From Paramuribaculum sp. (lineage in GTDB: Bacteria; Bacteroidota; Bacteroidia; Bacteroidales; Muribaculaceae), in assembly GCA_022511125.1 (NCBI GenBank), contig JAFLSD010000004.1:149345-213344 (forward strand): a stretch of DNA of 64,000 bases, written 5' to 3'. This document shows positions 16,736 through 26,059 of this stretch, piece after piece (the first letter of the stretch is position 1; the number at the start of each line of letters is the position of its first letter). A program made the translations under genes and the position numbers. The notes under the pieces were generated by a model. That model was not told the origin of the DNA. It saw nothing but the letters and a program-made list of their open reading frames with translations, and did not search any database.

Positions 16736-17614
16736 ATGAAAGCATTTGTATTTCCCGGTCAAGGAGCTCAATTCGTAGGGATGGGTAAAAATCTTTATGA
16801 TGAAAATCCCTTAGCAAAAGAATTGTTTGAAAAAGCCAATGAAGTTCTGGGATTTCGCATAACGGATATAATGTTTGAAGGCACCGCTGAGGATCTGAAG
16901 CAAACGAAAGTGACCCAGCCTGCGATTTTTCTTCATTCCGTTATCTTAGCTAAGACTTTAGGCAAGGATTTTAACCCAGATATGGTGGCTGGTCATTCTC
17001 TTGGCGAATTCTCAGCATTAACTGCTGCCGGCGCTTTGTCCTTTGAAGATGGCTTGAAACTTGTAGCCAAAAGAGCAATGGCAATGCAGAAAGCGTGTGA
17101 GCTAAGACCTTCTACAATGGCGGCTGTATTGGCTTTGCCGGATGAAAAGGTTGAGGAGATATGCAGTACTGTAGCAGGTACTGTAGTATGCGCTAATTAT
17201 AATTGTCCTGGCCAGTTAGTAATATCAGGTGAAGAAACTGCCGTTGATGAAGCATGCAAACAATTATTGGCTGCAGGAGCGAAAAGAGCGCTCAAATTGC
17301 CTGTAGGCGGTGCTTTCCATTCCCCGTGCATGGAGCCTGCTCGCGCAGAGTTGGCTGAGGCTATTGCCACCACCGACATACAGACTCCGATTTGTCCTGT
17401 ATATCAAAATGTGGATGCTAAGCCGCACACCGATCCGGTAGAAATAAAAGAAAATCTTGTAGCTCAATTGACAGCACCGGTTAGATGGACTCAGACAGTG
17501 AAAAATATGATTGCCGACGGAGCTACCGAATTTATAGAGTTAGGCCCCGGAAAAGTATTACAAGGGCTTGTCGCTAAAATAGACCGCAACGTTAGTGTCT
17601 CAGGCCTGCAATAA
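16736..17614 (+). CDS. fabD: Malonyl-CoA:ACP transacylase FabD
   Basis: Protein of 292 residues with FPGQGAQ at 6-12, the nucleophile motif GHSLGEF (Ser88) and the catalytic histidine in GGAFHSPCM (His195). It loads malonyl groups onto acyl carrier protein for fatty acid synthesis in the cytoplasm. Length is normal for the family. It stands first in a + strand run with its own -7 box; the next gene begins 19 bp downstream. Confidence 0.96.
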   Translation: MKAFVFPGQGAQFVGMGKNLYDENPLAKELFEKANEVLGFRITDIMFEGTAEDLKQTKVTQPAIFLHSVILAKTLGKDFNPDMVAGHSLGEFSALTAAGALSFEDGLKLVAKRAMAMQKACELRPSTMAAVLALPDEKVEEICSTVAGTVVCANYNCPGQLVISGEETAVDEACKQLLAAGAKRALKLPVGGAFHSPCMEPARAELAEAIATTDIQTPICPVYQNVDAKPHTDPVEIKENLVAQLTAPVRWTQTVKNMIADGATEFIELGPGKVLQGLVAKIDRNVSVSGLQ

Positions 17615-17633
17615 ACATTAACAAAATAAGAAA

Positions 17634-18863
17634 TTGGAACTGAATTCTCTTATTCTTGAAAACGGTTTCAGAATAATTCACCTCCCCGCTCTCGGGGAGG
17701 TGGAATATTTTGGGATGTTCATTAATGCTGGTAGCAGGGACGAGCCAAAAGGATATGAGGGACTTGCTCACTTTGTGGAACATACCATTTTCAAAGGAAC
17801 CGAGAGAAGAAAGTCCACTTATATTCTGAATAGAATAGAGAATATAGGTGGTGAACTCAATGCCTATACTACGAAAGAAGAAACCGCCATTTATACGATT
17901 TCCCCATACGGCAATTTGAAAAGAGCGGTAACCCTTGTCTCAGATATTATATCGAATTCCATTTTCCCCGAAAATGAAATAAGAAAAGAAAAGTTTGTAG
18001 TCGAAGAAGAATTGCTTTCTTATTTAGATACTCCGGCAGAAGATATTTACGATAAATTCGACTCTTTTGCTTTCAAAGGTTCATCATTGGCTCACAACAT
18101 CTTAGGTTCTGATGATTCATTGAAGCGATTTAACCGAGAACTATGTCTACAGTGGTTGGCGACAAAATTTACTCCAAGACGATCCGTTCTGTTTTATATG
18201 GGAAGGGAAAACAGCCGGAAAGTATTCAATCTTATAAGTGAACATTTTGCGAATTTGGACCGAAATGAAGAAACGATCTATCGAAAGAAGCCCGCTAATG
18301 TCATCCATTTTCATGAAACGATAGGACTCAATTCTCTACATCAGTGCCATAATCTGTTCGGAATGAGAGTGCCTGGTATATATTCTGAAAAAAGGCCGGC
18401 TTTAGCTTTGATATCTAATTTGCTCGGTGGACCGGGGCTGAATTCTATCCTCAATATAGAAATGCGCGAAAAGAGAGGTTTGGTGTATTCTGTGGAGTCA
18501 TCATTGTCATCATATACGGATTGCGGACTGCTGACGATTTATTATGGCTGTGATCGCAGTGAAGAAGAAAGATGTAAGGAAATTTTGAGAAAAACATTAG
18601 ATAAAATCCATCAGAAGGGACTTTCAGAGGCTCAGGTGAATGCAGCCAAAAGACAATTTATAGGACAGATGATTTTATCACACGAAAACCATGAACAACA
18701 CGTTTTGTCCTCAGCTCGTTCAATGTTGCATAAAAACATTGTCTATTCTCTGGAAGAAAATATAGGATTGATAAAATCTATCGACAGGGATTGTATTATG
18801 GAAATATTGGAAGACATTAAGTTCGATAATCTTTCAAGTCTGACGATGAAAGATGTGTCATAA
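17634..18863 (+). CDS. M16 family zinc metalloprotease
   Basis: Protein of 409 residues with the inverted zinc motif HFVEH (His46, Glu49, His50) and a downstream acidic block (NAYTTKEET) that supplies the third ligand region of M16 peptidases. The second half is the inactive M16_C domain. No signal peptide is visible, so it is probably cytoplasmic. The start is a TTG at 17634, which gives the usual M16 N-terminus (LENGFRIIHLP); there is no ATG close by. About 20 bp after fabD, so likely cotranscribed. The substrate is unknown. Confidence 0.9.
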   Translation: MELNSLILENGFRIIHLPALGEVEYFGMFINAGSRDEPKGYEGLAHFVEHTIFKGTERRKSTYILNRIENIGGELNAYTTKEETAIYTISPYGNLKRAVTLVSDIISNSIFPENEIRKEKFVVEEELLSYLDTPAEDIYDKFDSFAFKGSSLAHNILGSDDSLKRFNRELCLQWLATKFTPRRSVLFYMGRENSRKVFNLISEHFANLDRNEETIYRKKPANVIHFHETIGLNSLHQCHNLFGMRVPGIYSEKRPALALISNLLGGPGLNSILNIEMREKRGLVYSVESSLSSYTDCGLLTIYYGCDRSEEERCKEILRKTLDKIHQKGLSEAQVNAAKRQFIGQMILSHENHEQHVLSSARSMLHKNIVYSLEENIGLIKSIDRDCIMEILEDIKFDNLSSLTMKDVS

Positions 18864-18965
18864 AAAGTTCCAAAAGGATGAATAATTGTCTTTAAAGTCA
18901 TCGTGAGTCAATCATTTGCTAAAAAAGCACTAACTTCGCATAAATTATATCATTAATCACAGTAT

Positions 18966-19955
18966 ATGAAAATTGGCGAAATTGATTTGGGTGAAAAACC
19001 AATCTTGCTTGCACCTATGGAAGATGTGACTGATGCATCTTTTCGTCAGATCTGTAAAGAGATGGGTGCAGATATGACATATACTGAGTTCGTGTCGGCC
19101 GACGCGTTGGTGCGTAATATCAGCTCTACAACCCGAAAACTCGTACTCGGTGAGAGCGAGAGGCCAACAGCAATACAACTATATGGCCGAGATGTAGAGT
19201 CGATGGTTGAAGCTGCGAGAATCATAGAAGATGCTAATCCTGATATTATAGATATTAATTTCGGATGTCCGGTAAAAAAAATAGCAGGCAAAGGGGCCGG
19301 AGCCGGTCTGTTGAAAGATATACCGAAAATGCTTGAAATCACTTCAGCAATAGTAAAAGCAGTAAATAAACCTGTTACGGTGAAAACACGATTGGGTTGG
19401 GATCATAATTCGAAAATAATTGTCGAATTATCGGAAAGATTACAGGATTGTGGTATCAAAGCTCTTACTATTCATGGTAGAACCCGTTCACAGATGTATA
19501 CCGGCGAAGCTGACTGGGATACTATCGGCAAAGTGAAGAACAATCAAAGATTACATATACCAATAATAGGTAATGGCGATATAACTAATGCAACTAAAGC
19601 GAAAATGGCATTTGAACAATATGGAGTCGATGGGATCATGATTGGACGGGCTTCTATTGGGTCACCATGGATTTTTCATGATATAAAAATGGCATTCGAA
19701 GGTCAGGCTCGAGACACTCTGACAGATGCGGATAAATTCGCCATTCTCAGACGTCAAATAAAAGAAAGCATTGAGCGAATCGATGAAGTAAGAGGTATTC
19801 TTCATATCAGAAGGCATTTAGCAGCGTCACCCTTATTTAAAGGGATACCTCATTTCAGGGAAACACGAATTAAAATGCTTAGAGCGAATACATATAGGGA
19901 GTTAGATGAAATATTAACATATACCGAAACGTTATTAAGAGATATAAAAAATTAG
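18966..19955 (+). CDS. dusB: tRNA-dihydrouridine synthase (DusB-like)
   Basis: Protein of 329 residues, FMN-binding TIM barrel: LAPMEDVTD at 15-23, the catalytic cysteine in INFGCPVKK (Cys101), HGRTRSQMYTG and a GNGDI phosphate-binding segment, then a C-terminal helical tRNA-binding domain. It reduces uridine to dihydrouridine in tRNA D-loops. It is followed by a head-GIN protein after 3 bp, probably in one transcript. A near-consensus -7 box (TAACTTCG) lies at 18931-18938. The dusB assignment over other Dus classes is by general resemblance. Confidence 0.92.
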   Translation: MKIGEIDLGEKPILLAPMEDVTDASFRQICKEMGADMTYTEFVSADALVRNISSTTRKLVLGESERPTAIQLYGRDVESMVEAARIIEDANPDIIDINFGCPVKKIAGKGAGAGLLKDIPKMLEITSAIVKAVNKPVTVKTRLGWDHNSKIIVELSERLQDCGIKALTIHGRTRSQMYTGEADWDTIGKVKNNQRLHIPIIGNGDITNATKAKMAFEQYGVDGIMIGRASIGSPWIFHDIKMAFEGQARDTLTDADKFAILRRQIKESIERIDEVRGILHIRRHLAASPLFKGIPHFRETRIKMLRANTYRELDEILTYTETLLRDIKN

Positions 19956-19958
19956 AAT

Positions 19959-20654
19959 ATGCGTTACAAACTACTGATAGCTTTAATATTAATGTCATTG
20001 ACCGTTTTAGCTGACGAACCTACGCGCTATGAACTGAATATGAATGATTTTATAGAACTGAAGGTTACTGACGGTATAAATGTGGACTACAAATGTAATC
20101 CTGATTCAGCCGGTAAAGTCGTATTTGAAACTGTGCCCAATTTAGCATCACAGATTATCTTCGTCCCTGGTGGTGATAAGTTAGAGATTCAGTTGGCCAC
20201 AATTGAATCGGGAAGTTATAAAGATCTTCCCGTAATTACAGTTTATAGTACTTTTCTGACTAAAGTTCAAAACTCAGGAGATTCAACTCTGAGAGTATTG
20301 AATATAGCACCGGGACCTAAGTTTAAAGCCAAACTGATAGGAAACGGAACCTTAAGTATAAGAGATATAGAGACGATACAATTAGACGCGTCGATAAATA
20401 CAGGTAATGGGACAATCGTGATTTCCGGTAAAACCCAATCTGCCTCCCTTAAAACAACAGGAGCCGGAACTATACAGGCCGACGGACTGAAAGCACAGAC
20501 ATTAAAATGCAGTTTATGGGGTACAGGATCTATCGGATGCGATGTGTCGGAATCATTGTCAATATTCGGCGCCGGTTCAGGAACTGTCTACTATCGAGGT
20601 AATCCTATTATTAAAAATAGAACGATTGGAGTAAAGACATCTCATATTGAATAA
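19959..20654 (+). CDS. Head GIN domain (DUF2807-type) exported protein
   Basis: Protein of 231 residues with an N-terminal signal peptide (RYKLLIALILMSLTVLA) and a region of short repeated beta strands with many G-N-G and G-x-G turns (LIGNGTLSI, NTGNGTIVI, GAGSGTVYYRG). This is the putative auto-transporter adhesin head GIN fold, common in Bacteroidota periplasmic or surface proteins. Its role is not known; adhesin in the family name is not proof. It lies 3 bp after dusB. Confidence 0.75.
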   Translation: MRYKLLIALILMSLTVLADEPTRYELNMNDFIELKVTDGINVDYKCNPDSAGKVVFETVPNLASQIIFVPGGDKLEIQLATIESGSYKDLPVITVYSTFLTKVQNSGDSTLRVLNIAPGPKFKAKLIGNGTLSIRDIETIQLDASINTGNGTIVISGKTQSASLKTTGAGTIQADGLKAQTLKCSLWGTGSIGCDVSESLSIFGAGSGTVYYRGNPIIKNRTIGVKTSHIE

Positions 20655-20666
20655 GCATCGATTTGG

Positions 20667-22154
20667 ATGAGTGACGGAATCCCGGAAATGAAATTGCGAG
20701 TGGCTCGCACTGTAAAATGGAATGTAATCGATAAATTTCTATCGATGATTCTGTATAGCGTTACGGGTATTATTCTCGCGCGTGTCCTTCCGAATTCCGA
20801 TTTCGGCTTGATTGGAGCGGCTCTTATATTCTCGGCTTTTGCATCCTTGTTCATTGATAGCGGTTTTTCCTCCGCTCTGATTCAAAAGAAGGAAGTGACT
20901 GATTTGGACTACAGCACGGTGTTATGGTTTAATGTAGGTATGGCTGTAGTTATTTATATCGGATTATATTTCGCTGCCCCGCTTATCGCTACTTTATTTC
21001 AAAACGATTTGAGGCTTATTCCTGTAAGCCGTGTGATATTCTTGACCTTCATATTTAATGCGACTGCTATAGTGCAGGCTAATAGACTTGTGAAGCAAAT
21101 GAATGTCAGATTAATTACAGTGGCCAACAGCTTATCTTTATTTGCGGGTTCGGTTTTAGCGGTATGGATGTCATTAAACGGTTACGGGGTGTGGTCGTTG
21201 GTTTGGCAATCAGTTAGCCAGTCGGCATTAAAATCGTTGATACTTTGGATTGGATGCGGATGGGTTCCTCTCTTCAAAGCTTCATATAAATCACTTAGAA
21301 CATTCTTCTCAGTAGGATTCGGAATGATGGGAAGCTCGTTTTTGAACACAGTGTTTAAAAACATTTATGCTTTTGCTATCGGAAACAGAGCCGGTATCAA
21401 TTCTTTAAGTTATTATACTCAGGCAGATAAATGGAGTACGATGGGTATCTCATCACTATCAGCAATTTTTACGCAATCTTTTCTCCCTGCTCTTTCAGAA
21501 TACCAAGACGAACCGCGGAAATTTGCGTCAGCCACTGCAAAAATGAATAGAACAACCTCCTATCTCCTGTTTCCTTTTTGTGGCGTTCTTATAGCAACGG
21601 CAGCTGCTATTTTCCATTTCTTATTCGAACATAAATGGGACGATTCGATCTATCTTTTCCAATTGCTTCTCATAAGAGGGATTTTCACAGTTCTGTGTGG
21701 TGTCTATAATAATTATATCTTAGCTTTAGGAAGGACAAAATTGATAGTGGTGAGTGAAATTATACGCGATGCAGCGGCGATAATAGCACTTATTATAACA
21801 TGGGGCTACATAGCGATTGAAAAACCGGGAGACATTACTTACGGAATAGGAATAATGTTGTGGGGACAAGTGATTGCATCATTTATCACATGGGGGATAA
21901 CACTATGGATGTCAGCGAAATTGTCGTTCAGGACATGGTGGCAGTTTGTCGCTGACTCTGTGCCCTATTTAGTGATAACTGTAATTATATTTTTAATCAT
22001 CAGCCTTTTCCCCTTGTATATAACGACCCCGCTCCTTCTTGTCATTTGTCAGTCAGGAGCGGGTGTAATAATATATCTCTTTATTAATTTTCTGCTTAAA
22101 TCGAAGATTCAACAGGATGTTTTGTTCTTTGTTTTTAACCGTATGCAGAAATAA
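20667..22154 (+). CDS. MOP-family polysaccharide flippase (Wzx/PST type)
   Basis: Protein of 495 residues with about 12-14 hydrophobic segments and a basic N-terminus ending in VKWNVIDKFLSM, then ILARVLPNSDFGLIG, the typical start of lipopolysaccharide flippases. It is expected to move lipid-linked oligosaccharide across the inner membrane. It could serve the glycan locus 5 kb upstream, which has no flippase of its own in view, but it is separated by housekeeping genes. It stops exactly next to the converging neighbour, with no base between the two stop codons. Confidence 0.9.
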   Translation: MSDGIPEMKLRVARTVKWNVIDKFLSMILYSVTGIILARVLPNSDFGLIGAALIFSAFASLFIDSGFSSALIQKKEVTDLDYSTVLWFNVGMAVVIYIGLYFAAPLIATLFQNDLRLIPVSRVIFLTFIFNATAIVQANRLVKQMNVRLITVANSLSLFAGSVLAVWMSLNGYGVWSLVWQSVSQSALKSLILWIGCGWVPLFKASYKSLRTFFSVGFGMMGSSFLNTVFKNIYAFAIGNRAGINSLSYYTQADKWSTMGISSLSAIFTQSFLPALSEYQDEPRKFASATAKMNRTTSYLLFPFCGVLIATAAAIFHFLFEHKWDDSIYLFQLLLIRGIFTVLCGVYNNYILALGRTKLIVVSEIIRDAAAIIALIITWGYIAIEKPGDITYGIGIMLWGQVIASFITWGITLWMSAKLSFRTWWQFVADSVPYLVITVIIFLIISLFPLYITTPLLLVICQSGAGVIIYLFINFLLKSKIQQDVLFFVFNRMQK

Positions 22155-22706
22155 TTATTCATCGAAATTCATTTCATCGAAACCTTCCGAATCAAATTCA
22201 TCTTCATTATAACCGTCAGAGCCATAAAAATCTTCATCTAAATCGGAGTCAGCACTTTTAGATGCTTTTGCATCCATCTTGGCCTCGAATTCATCAAGAT
22301 CAACATATTGAGGCGGGGGAGTACCCATTGCCACTGTGCAGATAGGTTCGCTGAGCGTTTTTCCGGGGACAGTCTGTTTCAATTCGATGAAGAATGCACG
22401 ATCAGTGAGGTAATCGAACACGAAAATCATCTTTTGACCCTCATCTTCCAGATAATCAGATAGAATACACTCTTCCATCAGATAAGTGTCGTCGGCTATG
22501 TCCGAACCCATATCTTCAAGCGTTATTTCTTTTCCTTTTTCCCAGCTATCATCGCAAATAAAGAAGGAATTCATCTGTCCTTTGTCGTAGCCTAAAGAAT
22601 CGCATATTGCGTTTCTGAAAGTCAGAAAACTTGAGTCCGCATCAATCTCAATTTCTCTTTTGAAATTGTCGACCTCATCCGACACTATTCGAAATTTGTA
22701 TATCAT
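22155..22706 (-). CDS. Plasmid pRiA4b ORF-3-like protein
   Basis: Protein of 183 residues. The N-terminal half (YKFRIVSDEVDNFKREIEID, then SFLTFRNAICDSLGY) and the DLTLED-type motif (ITLEDMG) match the pRiA4b ORF-3/IS1096 TnpR-like family. The C-terminal third is very acidic, with Asp/Glu-rich repeats. The biochemical function of the family is unknown. It is convergent with, and directly abuts, the flippase, and it sits at the left border of the mobilization island. Confidence 0.75.
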   Translation of the reverse strand: MIYKFRIVSDEVDNFKREIEIDADSSFLTFRNAICDSLGYDKGQMNSFFICDDSWEKGKEITLEDMGSDIADDTYLMEECILSDYLEDEGQKMIFVFDYLTDRAFFIELKQTVPGKTLSEPICTVAMGTPPPQYVDLDEFEAKMDAKASKSADSDLDEDFYGSDGYNEDEFDSEGFDEMNFDE

Positions 22707-22803
22707 AACAATACCGTCTTAAATTCTAATTTGTAGTGCGAATTTAATAATAAATAGTGTTATCAAAAAAATAAAATAAAAAATATTTTATTGGTGAATA
22801 AAA

Positions 22804-22883
22804 CAACACTCTGACATCGAAGTATGTCTATTGGTTTAGAAAGGTGTTGAAGGCAGTAATGTCGTCTGAGGAGAAACACAGAC
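22804..22883. other. Candidate oriT region upstream of the mobilization genes
   Basis: Between the pRiA4b-like gene and mobC-like gene (22707-22948) there are two inverted repeats: CAACAC (22804-22809) with GTGTTG (22844-22849), and GTCTG (22864-22868) with CAGAC (22879-22883). A transfer origin is expected just upstream of relaxosome genes, so this is a candidate by position. The nic site cannot be identified. The rest of this intergenic stretch is AT-rich. Confidence 0.3.
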
Positions 22884-22948
22884 TCGGAGCATACCTTATC
22901 CACTTATAAAAACTTCATCCTATATATCTAACTTAATTCAAATAATCT

Positions 22949-23488
22949 ATGAGCACAATCCTAATAGACAATCGGAACAACCATCCTTATCAGGATACGG
23001 ATATAATCAAAGATGGAACTAAAAGTGATAAATCAGATGTTGGGGGAGCAAGTATAGGTTTTGAGAACTCCAAAACCACCGCCATAGCGGAATCCGGGGA
23101 GCCTGACACCCCTTTAATTTCCCAACCCCAAACATCCTCTTTCAAGAAAAGGAACAACGGAGGAAGACCAAAACTCGAGCCTGAACGTAAAAAGCGGTAT
23201 GGTGTCAAGGTTTATTTCGAAGAAGAAAATTATAACAAACTTGTTTGGAAAGCCTCCATTTGTAAACTGCCGATTTCAAGAATCGTATATGAATTCGCAG
23301 TCAATGGCTATGTAAAGGAAGCCCTTTCGACAGAGGTTCTCTTTCTGATGAGAAGACTTTCCGGCATGGCAAACAATATGAATCAGCTTGCAAAAGACTC
23401 CCATACTTTTGGCTTTCACACCATCGAGAAAGACCTTTTATATATGCGAGATGAAATAATTGAAATTATAAACAGTGTAAATCATTGA
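22949..23488 (+). CDS. MobC-like relaxosome accessory protein
   Basis: Protein of 179 residues. The first ~70 residues are polar and probably disordered; then comes a basic RRPKLEPERKKRY-like segment (GRPKLEPERKKRY), a ribbon-helix-helix-like region and the C-terminal LSGMANNMNQLAKD motif that is diagnostic of MobC-type mobilization proteins. These proteins bind oriT and help the relaxase nick DNA. The start of the relaxase gene follows within 15 bp. The assignment is by motif only. Confidence 0.8.
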   Translation: MSTILIDNRNNHPYQDTDIIKDGTKSDKSDVGGASIGFENSKTTAIAESGEPDTPLISQPQTSSFKKRNNGGRPKLEPERKKRYGVKVYFEEENYNKLVWKASICKLPISRIVYEFAVNGYVKEALSTEVLFLMRRLSGMANNMNQLAKDSHTFGFHTIEKDLLYMRDEIIEIINSVNH

Positions 23489-23502
23489 TATATTTTAATG
23501 CC

Positions 23503-24594
23503 ATGATTGCAAAAATAAAACAAGGTGTAGGATTCGCCGGGCTGCTTCACTATGCCAATGATATATTGAAAAAGGATACAAAACTACTGGATTCTGACGG
23601 GGTGATATTAGTTTCCAACAAAACAATTGCCTCTTGTTTTAAAGCACAGGCAAAAGCAGTGCAGGGAGATAAAAAGTTTGTCGGTCATCTGATCCTTGCC
23701 TTTTCTCCAAAAGATAATGACAAGCTAAATGATGATAAATTGAAAGAAATATCCCATGAATACATGAGGAAGATGGGGATTGTTGATACGCAGTTTGTTA
23801 TATTTCAGCATCATGATCAGCCCCATCCACATGTCCATATCGTTTATAACCGAGTTAATAATTTCGGTGAATTCATAAAATGTGACACTAATTGGAGGAA
23901 GTCAGCCGCTATTACCAAAGAACTGACAAGGGATTTCGGACTGACATTCGGTAAAGGTAAAGAGGGTGTGAGAAGAAACCGGCTTAAAGGTAAAGACAGG
24001 ACGAAATACAAGATTTTTGATATTGCAAAGAGGGTTCTTGAGACAAATTTTGATTGGAAAAACTTCATACGGGAGATGAAAAAACAGGGCGTTGAGATCA
24101 ATTTTGCAAGGAATTCCAAAGGAGAAATCACCGGAATCGTCTTCACTGCTGACCGTATTTCTTATAACGGATTCAAGGTTGACCGCTCTCTGAGTTATGA
24201 TAAATTGACTGCAAAGCTTGGTGTTTTTGAGAGCCAAAATATGAATTTCAAAAATGAACATCCCCTGAATTTAGATGAAGAAACAGCCTCTTTAACCGAA
24301 AAATCACAAGAAAATTCCCCCGTTTTATCTCGAGGAAAGGAGCAAAAGACACCATTTGTAAGCGAGGATTTTACTTCTATTGCAAAGCCTGATGAAGTTA
24401 TTTCAGATGAAAATTCTATGGTTTCCGATAACATTTCAAGCCCTGTGGGTAGCGCTGTTAATGCTGCAATAGAGTTGGTATTGCAACCTCATGTTGTTCC
24501 GACAACAGGAGGTGGTGGAAGTTCAACACCTTCAAAGAAGGATGATGACGATGATAACTATAATAAAAAGAAAAGAAGTTTTAGAAGGAGATAA
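23503..24594 (+). CDS. Relaxase/mobilization nuclease
   Basis: About 363 residues. The N-terminal ~180 residues form a PF03432-type relaxase: GFAGLLHYAND holds the likely catalytic tyrosine, and HHDQPHPHVHIVYNRVN is the three-histidine metal motif. The C-terminus is low-complexity, with a GGGG-like stretch, a run of aspartates and a basic tail. I prefer ATG 23503 because MIAKIKQG is the usual relaxase start; an in-frame TTG at 23485 overlaps the upstream stop as TTGA and is the alternative. It nicks oriT and pilots the strand during transfer. No coupling protein or secretion genes are present, so the element would need a helper. Confidence 0.9.
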   Translation: MIAKIKQGVGFAGLLHYANDILKKDTKLLDSDGVILVSNKTIASCFKAQAKAVQGDKKFVGHLILAFSPKDNDKLNDDKLKEISHEYMRKMGIVDTQFVIFQHHDQPHPHVHIVYNRVNNFGEFIKCDTNWRKSAAITKELTRDFGLTFGKGKEGVRRNRLKGKDRTKYKIFDIAKRVLETNFDWKNFIREMKKQGVEINFARNSKGEITGIVFTADRISYNGFKVDRSLSYDKLTAKLGVFESQNMNFKNEHPLNLDEETASLTEKSQENSPVLSRGKEQKTPFVSEDFTSIAKPDEVISDENSMVSDNISSPVGSAVNAAIELVLQPHVVPTTGGGGSSTPSKKDDDDDNYNKKKRSFRRR

Positions 24595-24597
24595 GTT

Positions 24598-25344
24598 ATG
24601 GAAAAAAGACCTGAACCCTTAAAGAAAGACACCATGGATCCTTTCAAGAGGATTGATGAAAAGCTAAACAGTATTTTAGTTGCCGTTGAAAATAACGGCA
24701 ATCGGAAGATAGATTTTAATCCTTTGGAAGTCTCACTTAATCGGAAATTTAACAATATTCCAGAACAGGTAAAACCTGTTATAAGCGAAATCCTTACGGA
24801 TAAATTACAAAATATTTCTCCCTCTCCGTTATACCCGGGATCCAGATTATACCCTGAAGATAACTATGCTATGTTACGAAGTATGTATGATCTTACAGAT
24901 TCTCATATAAGTTATATTGCTGAGTGGGTAAGAGATATGAAAGACCGGAAAGTACCGAACCATAACGCTGAGCTTTATCAAATGAGGATAGCTATTTCTA
25001 AATTTTCTGAAGAGGTCAGAGAAATAATTCATAGTGAATTTATTGCTTTCCGGGACGAACTAATCAAAGAAAAGGAACTAAACCTCCCTCCAAAACTACA
25101 ATTTATAATGCCTTCCGGCTTCACGAACAAACTAAAATACCTGTTTTATACTTACCCTATTCAGTGGCTGAAACAGGATAAAGTCTTACCTTTCGCCAAA
25201 CAATTCGGAGTAATCTTGCTCTCCATTTTTACGGCTATCCTCCTTTTCTTAGTTATTTTACTTGCCAATGATAACAACCATTTAAAACATGAATACCAAT
25301 ATCTCAAGCAAATAGAACCATTTAAATTTACTGCTCCCGGATAA
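24598..25344 (+). CDS. Mobilization-associated membrane-anchored protein
   Basis: Protein of 248 residues encoded 3 bp after the relaxase. The first ~180 residues are charged and helical; one membrane helix (about 205-222, LLSIFTAILLFLVILLA) sits near the C-terminus. Proteins of this size and layout are often the third gene of Bacteroides mobilization operons, but I cannot name the family. A terminator hairpin overlaps its stop codon, so it ends the operon. Confidence 0.6.
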   Translation: MEKRPEPLKKDTMDPFKRIDEKLNSILVAVENNGNRKIDFNPLEVSLNRKFNNIPEQVKPVISEILTDKLQNISPSPLYPGSRLYPEDNYAMLRSMYDLTDSHISYIAEWVRDMKDRKVPNHNAELYQMRIAISKFSEEVREIIHSEFIAFRDELIKEKELNLPPKLQFIMPSGFTNKLKYLFYTYPIQWLKQDKVLPFAKQFGVILLSIFTAILLFLVILLANDNNHLKHEYQYLKQIEPFKFTAPG

Positions 25345-25359
25345 TCCGAGAGCAGCAAA
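25327..25359 (+). terminator. Terminator of the mobilization operon
   Basis: Two 16-nt arms (25327-25342 and 25344-25359) pair at 14 positions with G-U or mismatch at the other two, with a GC-rich middle (CTGCTCCCGGAT), and are followed by TAGATTTT. The last codon and stop of the third mobilization gene lie within it. It may also stop leftward transcripts from the opposing genes. Confidence 0.6.
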
Positions 25360-25382
25360 TAGATTTTATGATATATAAATTA

Positions 25383-25898
25383 TTAAAGATCAGCCCTACC
25401 TTTTTCCTCGTATCTTTTTGATCCTAACTTATGACCATAAAAATATGCATAAATTGCCATTTCTTTATTACCTCCAAAATAATCGCTATTCTCTTTTATG
25501 TGCTGCATGCTAAGAGTCTGATATTTTTCCCATTCTTCAAGAGTAAATTCATTAATGGGTTTATATGGACCTGATGTTCTATGATGTGAATTATAACTCA
25601 CTGCACCTTCCCTATAACCTTTTATAAACCAATTTTTCCAATTATAAGTTTGTTTAATTCTTCTAATCTTTTCATTTGTTGCATATAATGAGGATAAATG
25701 CTGTTCAGCCTCTTCTGCTAAATATGCATCTATAGTCTTTATTTCTTTATTAAGTTTATAGTCATCCACTTTATTGCCTATCCATATTCTTATTGCAACT
25801 ATAAGAAATATACCCATAAATAACAACATGAAGAAGGCTCCTACAGGGCTTATTTCATTAGAATGGAAGGTGTAATGGCAAATAATATTCTCCAACAT
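25383..25898 (-). CDS. Hypothetical membrane-anchored protein
   Basis: Protein of 171 residues with one N-terminal membrane helix (about 19-39, AFFMLLFMGIFLIVAIRIWIG) and a charged, Tyr/Lys-rich rest with no motif I recognise. It converges on the mobilization operon. Its upstream region (25899-26059) is AT-rich without a clear promoter box. It may be a cargo gene of the element. Confidence 0.6.
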   Translation of the reverse strand: MLENIICHYTFHSNEISPVGAFFMLLFMGIFLIVAIRIWIGNKVDDYKLNKEIKTIDAYLAEEAEQHLSSLYATNEKIRRIKQTYNWKNWFIKGYREGAVSYNSHHRTSGPYKPINEFTLEEWEKYQTLSMQHIKENSDYFGGNKEMAIYAYFYGHKLGSKRYEEKGRADL

Positions 25899-26059
25899 AA
25901 AAATTTATTTATTTTATGCATTAAATTTATTAAAACTTAAATTTTTCATTAATGTATAAATTCTTTTTTACATTTATTAGAAAGTTGCCTTTTTATCAAG
26001 TGTCAAATATTTAGTGTCTCATAACATAAACAACAAGAAGACACTACAATTTAACGAAC

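Noticed and set aside
22768-22792. AT-only inverted repeat (AATAAAATA / TATTTTATT) between the pRiA4b-like and mobC-like genes
   Set aside because: It has no GC pairs and is upstream of both flanking genes, so it is not a terminator; such repeats are expected in AT-rich intergenic DNA.
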